Part shown: positions 17,933 through 28,296 of the stretch, piece by piece
How the letters are laid out: every line of letters begins with the position of its first letter
Numbering within the stretch: the stretch's first letter is position 1
Program-made: the position numbers and the translations under genes
Origin: Algoriphagus winogradskyi
Lineage (GTDB): Bacteria; Bacteroidota; Bacteroidia; Cytophagales; Cyclobacteriaceae
Length of the DNA stretch: 64,000 bases
Reading direction: 5' to 3'
NCBI RefSeq assembly: GCF_900182815.1
Contig: NZ_FXUA01000003.1
Location: 62,001-126,000, forward strand
The notes under the pieces: generated by a model
What the model saw: only the letters and a program-made list of their open reading frames with translations
Told to the model about the DNA's origin: nothing
The model's database searches: none

Positions 17933-18769
17933 TTACTTTGTAAGGTTTAGCACCAAGGCTGCAAAAGTAAATAGTGTGATCAGCAAGGTAAGAGTTTGAG
18001 CGGCATTTTCGCCTGCACCTACTTCTCTTACTTTGAGTGGTTCTGCATAGAGCTGATCATTAGGTCGAATGAAATAAAAATCGCTAGTAAGAAGGTCTCG
18101 GTCATTCAAATTGACATCATAGATTTCACTTCCATCCGCAAACTGACGAATAAGTTTGATCTGATCTCTATTAGCGAGTACGGTAAGATCTCCGGCATTT
18201 GCAATCGCCTCAAAGATTGTCATTCTATCTTGAAGAACCACATATTTTCCGGGAGCACGAAATTCCCCCAATGCACTATATCTAATACCACCCAATTTTA
18301 CCTTCACAAAAAAGTCTCCTTTGATATAGGTTTTGAGATCATTTCTTATTTGTTCTTTTGCCTCGTCAATGGTAAGATTACCTACGTTGACTTTACCAAG
18401 AAGTGGGATATCAATGAATCCATCTCTATCCACTGTGTATCCAGTCATATAATACACATCTCCTCCACCCTGCCCAGGTTGCATTGCCATGGTTTGGGTG
18501 CTTTCAAAACTATTCAGGCTAAATCCTTTTCGAAGAATTTCATCATTCGTCAGCACATGCACATCCACAATGTCATTGTACTGAAGACGATAGTCTATCA
18601 TATGATGAGGTATTCTTTTTCCTAGTGCCAAACTTTCATCATTCTCTTCATTCTGGAGATAAAGCACCTTTTTGTTGGAAATGCAGGAAGTAATTAATCC
18701 GAAAAAGCAAATAATTAAAAGTATCCTATAGGCATAATTTGCTCTAGAGAAATGGTTTGAGTTATTCAT
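17933..18769 (-). CDS. wza: Wza-type polysaccharide export lipoprotein
   Basis: Outer-membrane export lipoprotein of 278 residues. A signal peptide with lipobox LITSC (Cys near residue 29) is followed by a Poly_export domain (YRLQYNDIVDVHVLTNDEIL), then YTVDRDGFIDIPLLGKVNVGNLTIDEAKEQI, then an SLBB domain (SALGEFRAPGKYVVLQDRMTIFEAIANAGDLT). A final hydrophobic stretch (LTLLITLFTFAALVLNL) may form a C-terminal helix, as expected for the translocation channel. It sits just upstream of its cognate Wzc kinase, the standard Wza-Wzc pair. Confidence 0.95.
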   Translation of the reverse strand: MNNSNHFSRANYAYRILLIICFFGLITSCISNKKVLYLQNEENDESLALGKRIPHHMIDYRLQYNDIVDVHVLTNDEILRKGFSLNSFESTQTMAMQPGQGGGDVYYMTGYTVDRDGFIDIPLLGKVNVGNLTIDEAKEQIRNDLKTYIKGDFFVKVKLGGIRYSALGEFRAPGKYVVLQDRMTIFEAIANAGDLTVLANRDQIKLIRQFADGSEIYDVNLNDRDLLTSDFYFIRPNDQLYAEPLKVREVGAGENAAQTLTLLITLFTFAALVLNLTK

Positions 18770-18802
18770 ATTTATAAATGTGTAACAAATTTGAGTGCAA
18801 TA

Positions 18803-21800
18803 TTATCTAATTAAAATAAAAACACCAGAAGTTTCTCCTTCAAAACCTCCTCTACTTCTATAATTTCCTTTGTAAACGTAATTCCCATTCATGGCTGGCT
18901 TACCACGGAAGGTGCCATCCCAGCCTTTATCTTCCAAAGTATTGGATTCATATATGAGTTCTCCCCATGTAGTGAACACATACACTTTCAACTCTGCAAG
19001 ACCTCTATGCTTAGGGAAGAAAAAATTATTTTTGCCGTCAGTACGGTCTGGAGTGAATGCATTAGGGAATTTGATATCAAAGCTATCAATAATTTCAAGT
19101 TCCATTAATTCAGAGCTTTCACATCCAAGATCATTCCAAGTTTTGAGTATGACTACAAAAGTACCAATTTCGTTATATGTATGAGACGGCGAAGCTTCAG
19201 TGGAAGTATTTCCGTCACCGAAGTCCCACTCCCATCGAACCGGATTACCTTGGGAAAGATCTTTAAACATTACTTCATCCCCAATACCAACCTCGGCATT
19301 AGTGACTGGCTGACCAGGCACTACTTCGATATCATATTCAAAAGAAGCTACAAGTTCTTCTTCGGCAATTCTAACCAAAATCCTCTCTGTTGCAGTGTAG
19401 CAATCGGAATTTTTCTCCTTCATTCTAACCTTATATATGCCTGTTTCGGAAACGTTAGAAATCTCATCCACCTTCATTTTATTACCATCATTATCCAGAA
19501 CCTCATAATCATAGGTATCTGGGTCATATCCATCAATGTAAAGTGATAGATCAACTGTTTGAGTTGGGTCGCAAACTAACGAAGGGTTGCTTGTTCTTAA
19601 GGTAGGAATGGATTTGACTGTGACTACAGCTTCTGAAAGATCCCTGCTGCAGGCAGCATTAAGATCCAATTCGGCAAAGTAGCTATACGGTGAATTAGCT
19701 AAATTCAATCCTTCAATAGTGAGTACCCCCTTAGCTGTAAGGTTATAGGAGATATTTCCTTCAGTACTATTTCCAAGAGGAATTTCATCCAGTCCATCGC
19801 TGTCTTTGAACCATGAGAACGTAAGACCACTACCCTGACCGCCCTGTACCCGAGGTGTAAGTATTGCTATATCACCTTCACAGATGGTTTGATCATCTGT
19901 TACTACTTTCAGCGGCTCATTTGTGATGGAAAGACCATCTTCCTCCACCGAGCATTGGTTGGCATCTGTGAGTGTTATATTGTAGGAACCTAGTGGTAGA
20001 TTATCGATTGTAAAATCATTACCAGTCCAAACAATAGCTGAGGATGCAATCGGGCCATCAGATCCTACTACAGTTAAGTTGTAAGGGGCAGTTCCTCCAG
20101 TAGCTGTTCCAAACAACCTACCGTTTGGACTTAGGCAAGTAGCTCCAATGGCAGTCAACCCTTCTATTTCCAATGGTGCAGCAGGGCCAAGTATTGTAAA
20201 ATTGCCTACCTCCACAATACAGCCGCTCGTATTTTGCGCCCTCAACGAATAGGTGCCTACCGCAAGCCCCTCAATTATAGAATTAGGATAGGAAGTAAAC
20301 GGACCTCCGTTCAAGCTGAATTCTAGCGTCTGATTGTTCGGAATATCCAACTCCAAACTTCCTCCATCTCCATAGCATAACTCAGGAATAGGATTCACCT
20401 GAACTTTAGGATTACCAAACACTTCTATAGAAACTTCTTTTTCATCGCCTGCGCATATTCCTTCACCTGATACAGTCACCCAAAGTTTGAATGGAGCATT
20501 ATTGACTGTTACTCCCTCTAGAATCAAATTCCCTTTACTATCCAAGTTGTAAGTTATTCCATTTATTACCTGGCCATCTGCGATCTGGTTGGCAGCGCTG
20601 ACTGAGCTTGTGTACCAATTAAATATTGCGTTCGTATTAGCAGGATTTACCGTAGGAGTAATGGAAATAGGGTTACCATCGCAGCTAGAATAAACTGGAT
20701 CTACTATAACCTCGGACGGGCCATTATCTACAGTAACTGGCGAGGACAAGGTATAAAGACAACCTTCTGCATCGGTAATACCAAAGGTATAAGTGCCTTG
20801 ACCTAATTGATCAAAGGTATAGGTCAGGTCAGATGTAGTTTGTGTAAGTTCGGTACCATCAGAAGAGGTAAGAGAAATGTTATATGGAGCAGTTCCGCCT
20901 TCCCATTCAAAGCTCAGGTATCCATCTTTCAATCCACAGGCAGCATTTTTGGAATCCACTAGAGAAGCCTTAATTTCCAAAGCAGGCTCGATGCTAACTG
21001 AAAATATCTGAGAACAAACAGCTCCTTGGGCATCGATATCGTAATCTCCAGGAGCAAAAGTGGCCGCTGCTAATTCTGTAGCAGTATAGGATGTGCTTCC
21101 GATTTGGAATAACATACCAGGCTCTACATCTCCGGAAACTATGATTTTACCATCTGCAGCTTGAAAACAGCTTTCTTTTTCTCCTGTAAAAGTGAGTTTA
21201 GGGAATTCAGATACTTTGAATGTAACCGGTATTTCTACTCCTGTACATTCCACAAATAAATAGTAGGTGTATGTTCCAGCTGGGAGGCCATCAATTTCAA
21301 GAGTTGAGTTCACAAAGTTAATTGGATCAACTATAATGGTATAGTTGATAGACGGATTATCCGGGTCTGGACCATCTTTGATTAAACCACCTTGATTTGG
21401 ATTTTTATACCAAGCAATATTGGTTCTCGCTGAAGGGGCATTAGGATCCCCTGGCATGTGTACCGCTTCAAGGCTCACTAGCTCTCCAAAGCATACCTGA
21501 GCGGGTGGAGTGATGGTATACACTGGATCCGGAGCTATTTTTATTTCAAATTCAAAGATTTCTGAGCAGCCTTCAGCATCAGTTACGGTAAGGAAGTAAG
21601 TTCCCGCAGCGAGGTTTTCCACTTTAGAAATAGTACCGGAAACTGGCGCTCCTGTAGGAGTATCTTTGGTCCATTGATGGGTGTAATTACCCCATCCTCC
21701 AGAAATAATAACGTCAAAAATCTCCCCATTATCCTGTCCACAACTGGCCGCAAAGGTATTGTAATTATCCAATGCAATAGGCCCTGCAGGTGTATCTATA

Positions 21801-24800
21801 ACAAAATCTTCAGTAAACAAGCAACCGGCTGCTTGATTAGAATCACGCATGGTAAGAGTGTAATCACCAGCCGGAAGATTCTCAAACAAAGGCTCTGACT
21901 GCCAGTTATTCCCATCTATACTAAACTCAAAAGTTTCGCTTCCTCCACTATAATTCTCCACTTGAAGAGTACCATTAGCATCTCCAAAACAGATAACAGG
22001 AGTTGGGGCCAAGGTCGCTGCAAGCGGAGCCAATACCTCCACGCTAGCCTCAGAGTCTACGGAACAGATATCTACCCCACCTAATCTAGCATAATATGAA
22101 TAGTTGCCCGTGGTAAGTCCAGCCACGGAAAGGCTAAAGTCTGGGAGTATTGTATAGCTTGTAGCTCCATCTTGATCTCCTGAAAGAATTTCTTGGCTGT
22201 AATTAGAATCCTTGAACCATCGTAAAGTATAAGCGGCCCCAGGAGGTGCTATAATGTCGGGAATCAGTACAGCTGATACACCGGCACAAATCTCTTGTGT
22301 TGTCGGAGTAACTTCTATTTCTATTCCATCATTGTTGGTCAAAGTGATTAATGGAAGCTGCTTCTCACATGCATTGCTGTCTACTGCCTTGATATCATAT
22401 TGCCCAGGCTCCAACTTGGATACGGTTATTACCGTGCCTGCCTCAGATATATTAAAATCAGCCAGTGGAAGATTGTTAATTGTAATGGCATAGGAAGGAG
22501 TACCTCCTTGGAGGTCAAATGAAATAACCCCATTAGCTGCTCCACAGGTAGGGTCTTCCTGAGAAATTAAGGTAATAACTAGCTCGGGGGTAGGTTCAAT
22601 TGTTTTAGTGATTTGCTGCAGGCATCCTGTAAGCTCATTTTTCACTTCAATGATATAATCTCCGGCTGGTAGACCTGTAAAGGAATTTGAGGATGGATCA
22701 AATGAGGCGGAATTCCCTTGAATCGAATAAGAGTAATCAGGCGATCCACCAGAAACCAGTGAAAGACTTCCGCTCGCATCTCCAAAACATAATGGAGAAA
22801 CAGGTTCAAATTCCGTCGCTGGTATTGGATTAACAGTTAAGGTGACAGGAATAGGATCCAGCTGACAATTATTAAGGATGTCAGGCTTTAGATAAAACGT
22901 GTAGGTAGCGGCAGAAGCAATATTACTTACATCAAGTTGTCCATTGCCTGAGTTGACATTAAAAGTAATCCCAAGTGTGGAATCATCACCAGTTAGAATT
23001 TCATCAGTTGCTCCTGCGTCTTTAAACCAGCGGAAAACCGGAACTGCGTTTGGAGTACCAGGGTTTACTTGAGTTGGAATAATTGAGGTTGATTCATTTA
23101 TACAGATTTCATCATCTTCCAGTGTGTATTCAGGTAAAATCTGAGCTATTAAGTCAGGACTCTGCTCAACTGGACAGCCATTTTTATCCTGGACTTGTAT
23201 AGTATAAGTACCTTCCGGAAGATTCTCTATAAGAAATGAATTTGGAGTTGATTCAGTAGGGTTAAATGTACTTAGAGCAGTCCCATTGATAGTAATGGTG
23301 TAGCCACCAGCTGCAAGAGGGGTTCCTCCAGAAACTTCAAATGCCAACTGCCCATTATCAATACCACAAGAAGGATCTACTTCTTGAGTCACATTTAAGA
23401 TGAGTTGCTCCGGGTCTACCAGTTGCACCTCAATGGTATTTTCGCATTGAGTGGCAGTATTTCTTACTCTGATCGTATAATCACCCTCAGTAATTCCAGT
23501 ATTAAATAGAGGACTGGACTGATACCCTGTCAATCCGTCGATCATGTACTCAAAATCTGAAGGGCTTCCGTTAGTTACATTTACTTCTATCAGGCCATCA
23601 CTACCTCCAAAACAGGAAGCTGACTGAGCTCTGACAATTTCTATAATCGGAAGTGGATTTACAGTAATTGTGGCTGGCAAAATCGGCAAATCACACACTA
23701 CTGGGCTGGATACACTTACAGGATCAATTGAAGGTTTGAAATAAACCTCAAATGTTTGCAAGACATCAGAATCCGGGAAATTTGAGGCAGTTAAAGTACC
23801 ATTTGCAGGGTCAACTGTGAAGGTGATTCCCCAAGGATTAGGATTTGCCCCACCGATTTCTTGGGTAGCAGTTGGGTCTGAATACCATTTGTATTGGGTA
23901 GGAAGACTTGGAGTTCCAGCGACAAGAGTATTAACCCCAAGAGAAGCAGTCTGTCCAAGACATACCGTGGCATTGAAAACCTCAAAGACCGGCAAAATTT
24001 GAGGAGATATCGTTTGATCAGAACTTATCTCACATCCTTGTGCATCTTTTAGAGTAAGTGTGAGTGTATATGGAGAAGCCGAAGAAACCAAGTTGGTGAC
24101 TTCAAAAACATCATCTCCGACTTTAGTTACTGCTGGTGGAGTAGCCTCAGGATAGCCCGTGATAGAAACAAATTCATAGGACCCATTGCCGCCTTCGACC
24201 ATCCATGAAATAGATCCATTATCCAGTTCACAACTAGGATCTGAATATGCAGTTACATTTAATTCTAAGGTATTGTCAGGGCCTAGAATTTCAAAATCAT
24301 AGCTCTGCTCACAATCAGGATTATGTGAGGTACCAACGACAGTATAGTTACCTTTGGACAAGCCTTCAAAAAGTCCGGTAGACTGAACTGGTCTTAGCTC
24401 ATTCCCACTTTCATCTAAGAGCGTGTATTCATTCAAGACCTCGTTTCCTCTTCTGAAGACAATTTCAATACTTCCCATATTTCCCAAGCACCAATCATTC
24501 TGCACTATAGGTGGATCATTTGTGACAGCGGGATGCACGGTGACGGTAGCTGCAATTTCCAAATCTCCCAAAATGGAGCAAAAATTTTGATTTCCGGAAC
24601 GGTTCTCCTCCAGCTCTACATAATAATTATAGGTGAAAGGATTTCCTGCCTGGGAGAGTAAGCCCTCAATTATCAAATTTCCAGAGGCACTAATTTCATA
24701 GATAAAACCATCTGCAGCAGGAGTGCCTGGATTTGAAACTATTGGTTGAGTTTTTCCTGCATCCTTATACCATAAAAATTTCGGGGTGGCTCCATTAAGG

Positions 24801-26638
24801 TAAATAGGATCTACTTGAGGCACAATAGTTACTGTTTCCCCTTCGCAGACTACAAAAGTATCCTCATCCACCGTGACCGGGGTACCTAGCTCATCTTCTA
24901 TTATCGGAACTGCTAACCTGTCCTCACAATAACCACCTGATCCATCTTCGAGGGGATTTCTGATGACAAGTACATATTCACCTAGGTTAATGCCATCCAG
25001 TTCAAAGGTAACTGCATCCCCGTCACTTACTACATTACCAATAACGACACCCTCTCCCAGGTTAGTCTCAACACCAGCAGTATTTGTGTATAACCAGAAA
25101 TGCTCAAATCCTGGGACTAAATTCCCAACTTCCGCTGTAATTTTTCCATCATTTTGACCATCACAAGTCGGAAGTTCAATGACAGGATCAGAAAGGAATT
25201 CAGGAATTGGGTTAATGATTACGACTAATTCTTTTGGCTTAGAAGTTAAGCCGTAGCTATCAGTCACCGTGTAATAAATTTTAGACCTTCCGGTAGCACC
25301 TGCGTTTGGGGTAAAAACTACCTGAACCCTATCACGCAAATCATCAAAATTGCCGTCGTTTAAGTCTTCAATTGTAGCTTCGAAAGTCCCTAAGCTTGTT
25401 GGAATCGGATCCAAATCACTGATACAGGACTCGCAAATCGGGGTTAGACCACATTGGGTATGATCAATGTCTGATGAAAAAGTATTCCAAGGTGCTGATG
25501 GGTTATTTAGGTCCAAACCATCCTCATAGAGCTGAATACATTTAATGTAAGCCTTATCAGAACTTTTAAGATCTACATCTATAAATATTTCAAGCTCTTC
25601 ATCGACACATGTTCTATAAAACTCATCGGAGGCAACTGGTCTTTGAGCTTCCTCAACTTTAGATACATCGACTGCCAGATTTCGAATTTCATGGAAGTTT
25701 TTGTTTTCACCTGTAGCTGCAGAAAAACCTAATTTAATGTTTTCAGGTGCGTCAAAATTATAGTGGGTTGGGCCAATAACCCGATATACCGTACCTCCTA
25801 CCCTGATATCTACTGTCAAATCATAGCCTACATCAGGACGTGGAGAGAGATTGACATATACCTTTCTATATTCAGGGTCTGCGCAGGTAAGTCCAGGAAA
25901 AGGTCCTGTATCAATAGGAAATTGGTCAGCAACAGGCCTTGGCGCTATATTAACTTCTTCGTAATCGAAGACCTTGTAGTCATCAATTTCCGGACCTCTA
26001 ATTCCGACAGTATGAGGATATCTCATAAACCCAGGGAGTTTTGGGTTTGGTCCTAATCCATTTGGTTTATTTGGAGGCGTAGACTCCAAGCTGATAAAAT
26101 TACCCCATTCATCTAGTGCAACGCCTATGTAAGCTCCAGATAATCCGGGGTGAGTCACAGCTCCTTCGATTCGTGGAGCATAACCTAATGATCCTCCAAA
26201 CCCTCCAATGTTAAAAGGTAGGGACGGTGGTAAATCGCCATATGCCCCATCAAACATAAAGAACACAATCCCGTCAGCACCATCACCACCATAACTTAAG
26301 TATTCAAAAGAAACCTGAATACCATATTCTGGAGAGAAGGGCAAATCAAGGTATACATAGCCATCCTGATATTGGTTATTTCCCGTAAGCCTAATAGACT
26401 GTCCAGTAAGTGCGGTAGCTAAATTACCAGGACCGCTACCATTACCAAAAAGTGTAACATCTGGTCTTTTAATATCATTTATAGTCCCGATAAACGGTTC
26501 ACAGTAAGGATAACCCTCTCTAGAAATAGATACCTGACCCTTCACTGAGCTTGGTAAAATCAGGAAAAGAATACTACTTATCCAGAGGAAGGTGGAAATA
26601 ATACTGAACGATATATACCTGCTAACTAATTGGTTCAT
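18803..26638 (-). CDS. Giant type IX-secreted surface protein: L-type lectin, Ig-like/SprB repeats, PKD, CHU_C domain
   Basis: Secreted protein of 2611 residues. A signal peptide (about 1-34) is followed by an L-type lectin-like domain (about 45-335) with GGDGADGIVFFMFDG, AYIGVALDEWGNF and KLGFSAATGENKNFHEI, the signatures of legume-type lectins. Next come alternating modules: about seven Ig-like units (CxG...FxWFKD) and about thirteen SprB-like units (xPSCGxDNGxI...GG), with one full super-repeat of about 270-290 residues. A PKD domain (RWEWDFGDGNTST) precedes the C-terminal CHU_C/gliding-motility domain (FPNAFTPDRTDGKNNFF...DKGWDGTFRGKPAMNGNYVY), a type B T9SS sorting signal. It lies inside the polysaccharide locus, suggesting an adhesin or matrix protein that may bind the exported polymer; that role is inference. 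Confidence 0.93.
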   Translation of the reverse strand: MNQLVSRYISFSIISTFLWISSILFLILPSSVKGQVSISREGYPYCEPFIGTINDIKRPDVTLFGNGSGPGNLATALTGQSIRLTGNNQYQDGYVYLDLPFSPEYGIQVSFEYLSYGGDGADGIVFFMFDGAYGDLPPSLPFNIGGFGGSLGYAPRIEGAVTHPGLSGAYIGVALDEWGNFISLESTPPNKPNGLGPNPKLPGFMRYPHTVGIRGPEIDDYKVFDYEEVNIAPRPVADQFPIDTGPFPGLTCADPEYRKVYVNLSPRPDVGYDLTVDIRVGGTVYRVIGPTHYNFDAPENIKLGFSAATGENKNFHEIRNLAVDVSKVEEAQRPVASDEFYRTCVDEELEIFIDVDLKSSDKAYIKCIQLYEDGLDLNNPSAPWNTFSSDIDHTQCGLTPICESCISDLDPIPTSLGTFEATIEDLNDGNFDDLRDRVQVVFTPNAGATGRSKIYYTVTDSYGLTSKPKELVVIINPIPEFLSDPVIELPTCDGQNDGKITAEVGNLVPGFEHFWLYTNTAGVETNLGEGVVIGNVVSDGDAVTFELDGINLGEYVLVIRNPLEDGSGGYCEDRLAVPIIEDELGTPVTVDEDTFVVCEGETVTIVPQVDPIYLNGATPKFLWYKDAGKTQPIVSNPGTPAADGFIYEISASGNLIIEGLLSQAGNPFTYNYYVELEENRSGNQNFCSILGDLEIAATVTVHPAVTNDPPIVQNDWCLGNMGSIEIVFRRGNEVLNEYTLLDESGNELRPVQSTGLFEGLSKGNYTVVGTSHNPDCEQSYDFEILGPDNTLELNVTAYSDPSCELDNGSISWMVEGGNGSYEFVSITGYPEATPPAVTKVGDDVFEVTNLVSSASPYTLTLTLKDAQGCEISSDQTISPQILPVFEVFNATVCLGQTASLGVNTLVAGTPSLPTQYKWYSDPTATQEIGGANPNPWGITFTVDPANGTLTASNFPDSDVLQTFEVYFKPSIDPVSVSSPVVCDLPILPATITVNPLPIIEIVRAQSASCFGGSDGLIEVNVTNGSPSDFEYMIDGLTGYQSSPLFNTGITEGDYTIRVRNTATQCENTIEVQLVDPEQLILNVTQEVDPSCGIDNGQLAFEVSGGTPLAAGGYTITINGTALSTFNPTESTPNSFLIENLPEGTYTIQVQDKNGCPVEQSPDLIAQILPEYTLEDDEICINESTSIIPTQVNPGTPNAVPVFRWFKDAGATDEILTGDDSTLGITFNVNSGNGQLDVSNIASAATYTFYLKPDILNNCQLDPIPVTLTVNPIPATEFEPVSPLCFGDASGSLSLVSGGSPDYSYSIQGNSASFDPSSNSFTGLPAGDYIIEVKNELTGCLQQITKTIEPTPELVITLISQEDPTCGAANGVISFDLQGGTPSYAITINNLPLADFNISEAGTVITVSKLEPGQYDIKAVDSNACEKQLPLITLTNNDGIEIEVTPTTQEICAGVSAVLIPDIIAPPGAAYTLRWFKDSNYSQEILSGDQDGATSYTILPDFSLSVAGLTTGNYSYYARLGGVDICSVDSEASVEVLAPLAATLAPTPVICFGDANGTLQVENYSGGSETFEFSIDGNNWQSEPLFENLPAGDYTLTMRDSNQAAGCLFTEDFVIDTPAGPIALDNYNTFAASCGQDNGEIFDVIISGGWGNYTHQWTKDTPTGAPVSGTISKVENLAAGTYFLTVTDAEGCSEIFEFEIKIAPDPVYTITPPAQVCFGELVSLEAVHMPGDPNAPSARTNIAWYKNPNQGGLIKDGPDPDNPSINYTIIVDPINFVNSTLEIDGLPAGTYTYYLFVECTGVEIPVTFKVSEFPKLTFTGEKESCFQAADGKIIVSGDVEPGMLFQIGSTSYTATELAAATFAPGDYDIDAQGAVCSQIFSVSIEPALEIKASLVDSKNAACGLKDGYLSFEWEGGTAPYNISLTSSDGTELTQTTSDLTYTFDQLGQGTYTFGITDAEGCLYTLSSPVTVDNGPSEVIVDPVYSSCDGNPISITPTVNPANTNAIFNWYTSSVSAANQIADGQVINGITYNLDSKGNLILEGVTVNNAPFKLWVTVSGEGICAGDEKEVSIEVFGNPKVQVNPIPELCYGDGGSLELDIPNNQTLEFSLNGGPFTSYPNSIIEGLAVGTYSLRAQNTSGCIVEVGNFTILGPAAPLEIEGLTAIGATCLSPNGRLFGTATGGTAPYNLTVVGSDGPIASSAIVWTGNDFTIDNLPLGSYNITLTDANQCSVEEDGLSITNEPLKVVTDDQTICEGDIAILTPRVQGGQGSGLTFSWFKDSDGLDEIPLGNSTEGNISYNLTAKGVLTIEGLNLANSPYSYFAELDLNAACSRDLSEAVVTVKSIPTLRTSNPSLVCDPTQTVDLSLYIDGYDPDTYDYEVLDNDGNKMKVDEISNVSETGIYKVRMKEKNSDCYTATERILVRIAEEELVASFEYDIEVVPGQPVTNAEVGIGDEVMFKDLSQGNPVRWEWDFGDGNTSTEASPSHTYNEIGTFVVILKTWNDLGCESSELMELEIIDSFDIKFPNAFTPDRTDGKNNFFFPKHRGLAELKVYVFTTWGELIYESNTLEDKGWDGTFRGKPAMNGNYVYKGNYRSRGGFEGETSGVFILIR

Positions 26639-26666
26639 TAATAGCCCATTGTGGTGTCTTGGCTTT

Positions 26667-26701
26667 CAAATATAAGCATATACAGGATAAGGGGATTGCA
26701 A
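26667..26701 (-). promoter_or_regulatory. Possible promoter for the giant surface protein
   Basis: On the minus strand TATATTTG (26667-26674) matches the -7 consensus exactly, with a TTG at 26699-26701, 24 nt upstream, slightly longer than usual spacing. It lies 29 nt before the ATG. A second box, TAATTTTG, overlaps at 26699-26706. Confidence 0.4.
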
Positions 26702-26726
26702 AATTAATTTAAGCTATAAAATGGAA

Positions 26727-28031
26727 TTATAGTCGTGCATCTATAAGTTTTTTGTCCAAAATGCCTTTTACATCAAAGACCACCTGACTGTCTGATTTCT
26801 GAATCTCCAGACTAGCAAATTCTTTGTGGGCGACAGCGAGAATAATCGCCGAATACTCAGTCAGATTAGGCACGTTTGTACCCGACAGAATATCGATGCC
26901 ATATTCATGCCTAACTTCAATAGGGTTTGCCCAAGGATCATACACATCGACATTTATGTCGTAAGTTTTGAGTTCTTGGTAAATATCGATCACGCGTGTA
27001 TTACGCACATCAGGACAGTCCTCTTTAAAGGTAAAACCCAGAATCAAAACATGAGCATCAATCACTTTGAGATCTTTTCGCATCATCAATTTGATCACTT
27101 CCGTAGCGACATGCTTTCCCATGCTGTCATTTAGGCGTCGACCAGCCAAGATGATTTCAGGGTGATATCCCATTTCCTGAGCCTTCTGGGCCAAGTAAAA
27201 TGGATCCACTCCTATACAGTGCCCTCCTACCAAGCCTGGTTTAAATTTCAAGAAATTCCATTTTGTACCAGCGGCTTCAAGGACCTCGTTGGTATCTATA
27301 CCTAATAGATTGAAAATCTTTGAAAGTTCATTTACAAAAGCGATGTTGATATCTCTTTGAGAGTTTTCAATCACTTTCGCCGCTTCTGCTACTTTAATAG
27401 AAGAGGCTTTGTAGGTACCGGCAGTTATAACTGTGCGATACAACTGATCTACAAATTCAGCAATTTCGGGGGTAGATCCTGAGGTTACTTTCAGAATCTT
27501 TGCAACCGTATGCTCCTTGTCTCCGGGGTTAATTCGCTCAGGAGAATATCCTGCAAAAAAGTCTTCATTGAATTTCAATCCTGATATTTGCTCGAGTAAA
27601 GGCACACATTCATCTTCGGTAACTCCCGGATAAACGGTTGATTCGTAGATCACTACATCGCCTTTTTTTAAGTATTGTGCAATATTCTCCGATGCTTTAA
27701 GCATTGGCGTGAGTACAGGTCGATTATGCTTATCGGTAGGAGTAGGTACAGTTACTATATAAACTGTACAATCTGCTAAATCTGCAGATTGAGCGGTGGG
27801 AAGTAATCCCTTCGGGTTTTTCTCAGAAAAGTTAGTTACTGTGACAGAACTCAGTAAATCGTCTTCTACTTCCAGTGTTTTATCTTTGCCGGCATTGAGC
27901 TCTCCTACTCGCTTTGAATCTATATCAAATCCAATTGTAGGATATTTTTTAGCGAACTCTACAGCCAATGGTAACCCCACATATCCTAAACCGATAATCC
28001 CGATTTTCACTTCATTCAACTCTTTACTCAT
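26727..28031 (-). CDS. UDP-N-acetylhexosamine 6-dehydrogenase (WbpA/WbpO/TviB/WecC type)
   Basis: NAD-dependent cytoplasmic enzyme of 434 residues that oxidises C6 of a UDP-HexNAc to the uronic acid. The N-terminal Rossmann motif [33 protein letters not shown], and the active-site segment [16 protein letters not shown] with the catalytic Cys (about residue 272) are all present. The sequence style is of the HexNAc dehydrogenases rather than UDP-glucose dehydrogenase, which is the separate gene at 46990. It is the first gene after the internal promoter at 28226-28254. The product could be UDP-GlcNAcA (feeding the WbpB/D/E enzymes) or UDP-ManNAcA (a WecG donor); sequence alone does not decide. 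Confidence 0.93.
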   Translation of the reverse strand: MSKELNEVKIGIIGLGYVGLPLAVEFAKKYPTIGFDIDSKRVGELNAGKDKTLEVEDDLLSSVTVTNFSEKNPKGLLPTAQSADLADCTVYIVTVPTPTDKHNRPVLTPMLKASENIAQYLKKGDVVIYESTVYPGVTEDECVPLLEQISGLKFNEDFFAGYSPERINPGDKEHTVAKILKVTSGSTPEIAEFVDQLYRTVITAGTYKASSIKVAEAAKVIENSQRDINIAFVNELSKIFNLLGIDTNEVLEAAGTKWNFLKFKPGLVGGHCIGVDPFYLAQKAQEMGYHPEIILAGRRLNDSMGKHVATEVIKLMMRKDLKVIDAHVLILGFTFKEDCPDVRNTRVIDIYQELKTYDINVDVYDPWANPIEVRHEYGIDILSGTNVPNLTEYSAIILAVAHKEFASLEIQKSDSQVVFDVKGILDKKLIDARL

Positions 28032-28165
28032 AGTTTCTTAATATTCTATATAACTGAGTTTTATAACTGATTAATCACTTATAAACTCAAGATTTGTCAT
28101 GACCTCTATTCTATGCACGCTCTTCGCAAATGGAATATATGCTTCTGAAGGATAACTCTGTGCTG

Positions 28166-28192
28166 CCCTACTGGAAAAACGTTTCAGTAGGG
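28166..28192 (-). repeat. 8-bp-arm hairpin in the leader of the dehydrogenase gene
   Basis: CCCTACTG (28166-28173) and CAGTAGGG (28185-28192) are exact reverse complements around an 11-nt loop. It falls in the roughly 190-nt leader expected from the promoter at 28226-28254. No T-run follows, so it looks like a leader hairpin or processing site rather than a terminator. Confidence 0.6.
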
Positions 28193-28218
28193 TTCCTAAA
28201 CTTGTATTTCGCTTGTAA

Positions 28219-28237
28219 TGAGTACCAAAGTTACTCA
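28219..28237. promoter_or_regulatory. 19-bp palindromic operator-like site, copy W
   Basis: TGAGTA-CCAAAGT-TACTCA: perfect 6-bp inverted arms that flank and overlap the -7 box of the promoter here. It matches the site at 51656-51674 at 17 of 19 positions, with the -7 box at the same offset. This is consistent with one regulator binding both. Confidence 0.65.
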
Positions 28238-28254
28238 CTCCAATTTGACAGCAA
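28226..28254 (-). promoter_or_regulatory. Promoter for the left half of the locus
   Basis: On the minus strand TTTTG (TTG at 28252-28254) is followed after 18 nt by TAACTTTG (28226-28233), a perfect Bacteroidetes -7 box. The gap of 265 bp between the Wzi gene and the dehydrogenase gene, largest in the right two-thirds of the locus, is where a new transcript would be expected. Confidence 0.6.
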
Positions 28255-28296
28255 AACTAACAGAATTTGATTGATTATAAATTTTGCTTAAGTAAT

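Noticed and set aside
17996..18625. Antisense ORF of 209 codons opposite the Wza lipoprotein gene
   Set aside because: The opposite strand encodes a clear Wza lipoprotein with lipobox and SLBB domain; the antisense product shows no family features.
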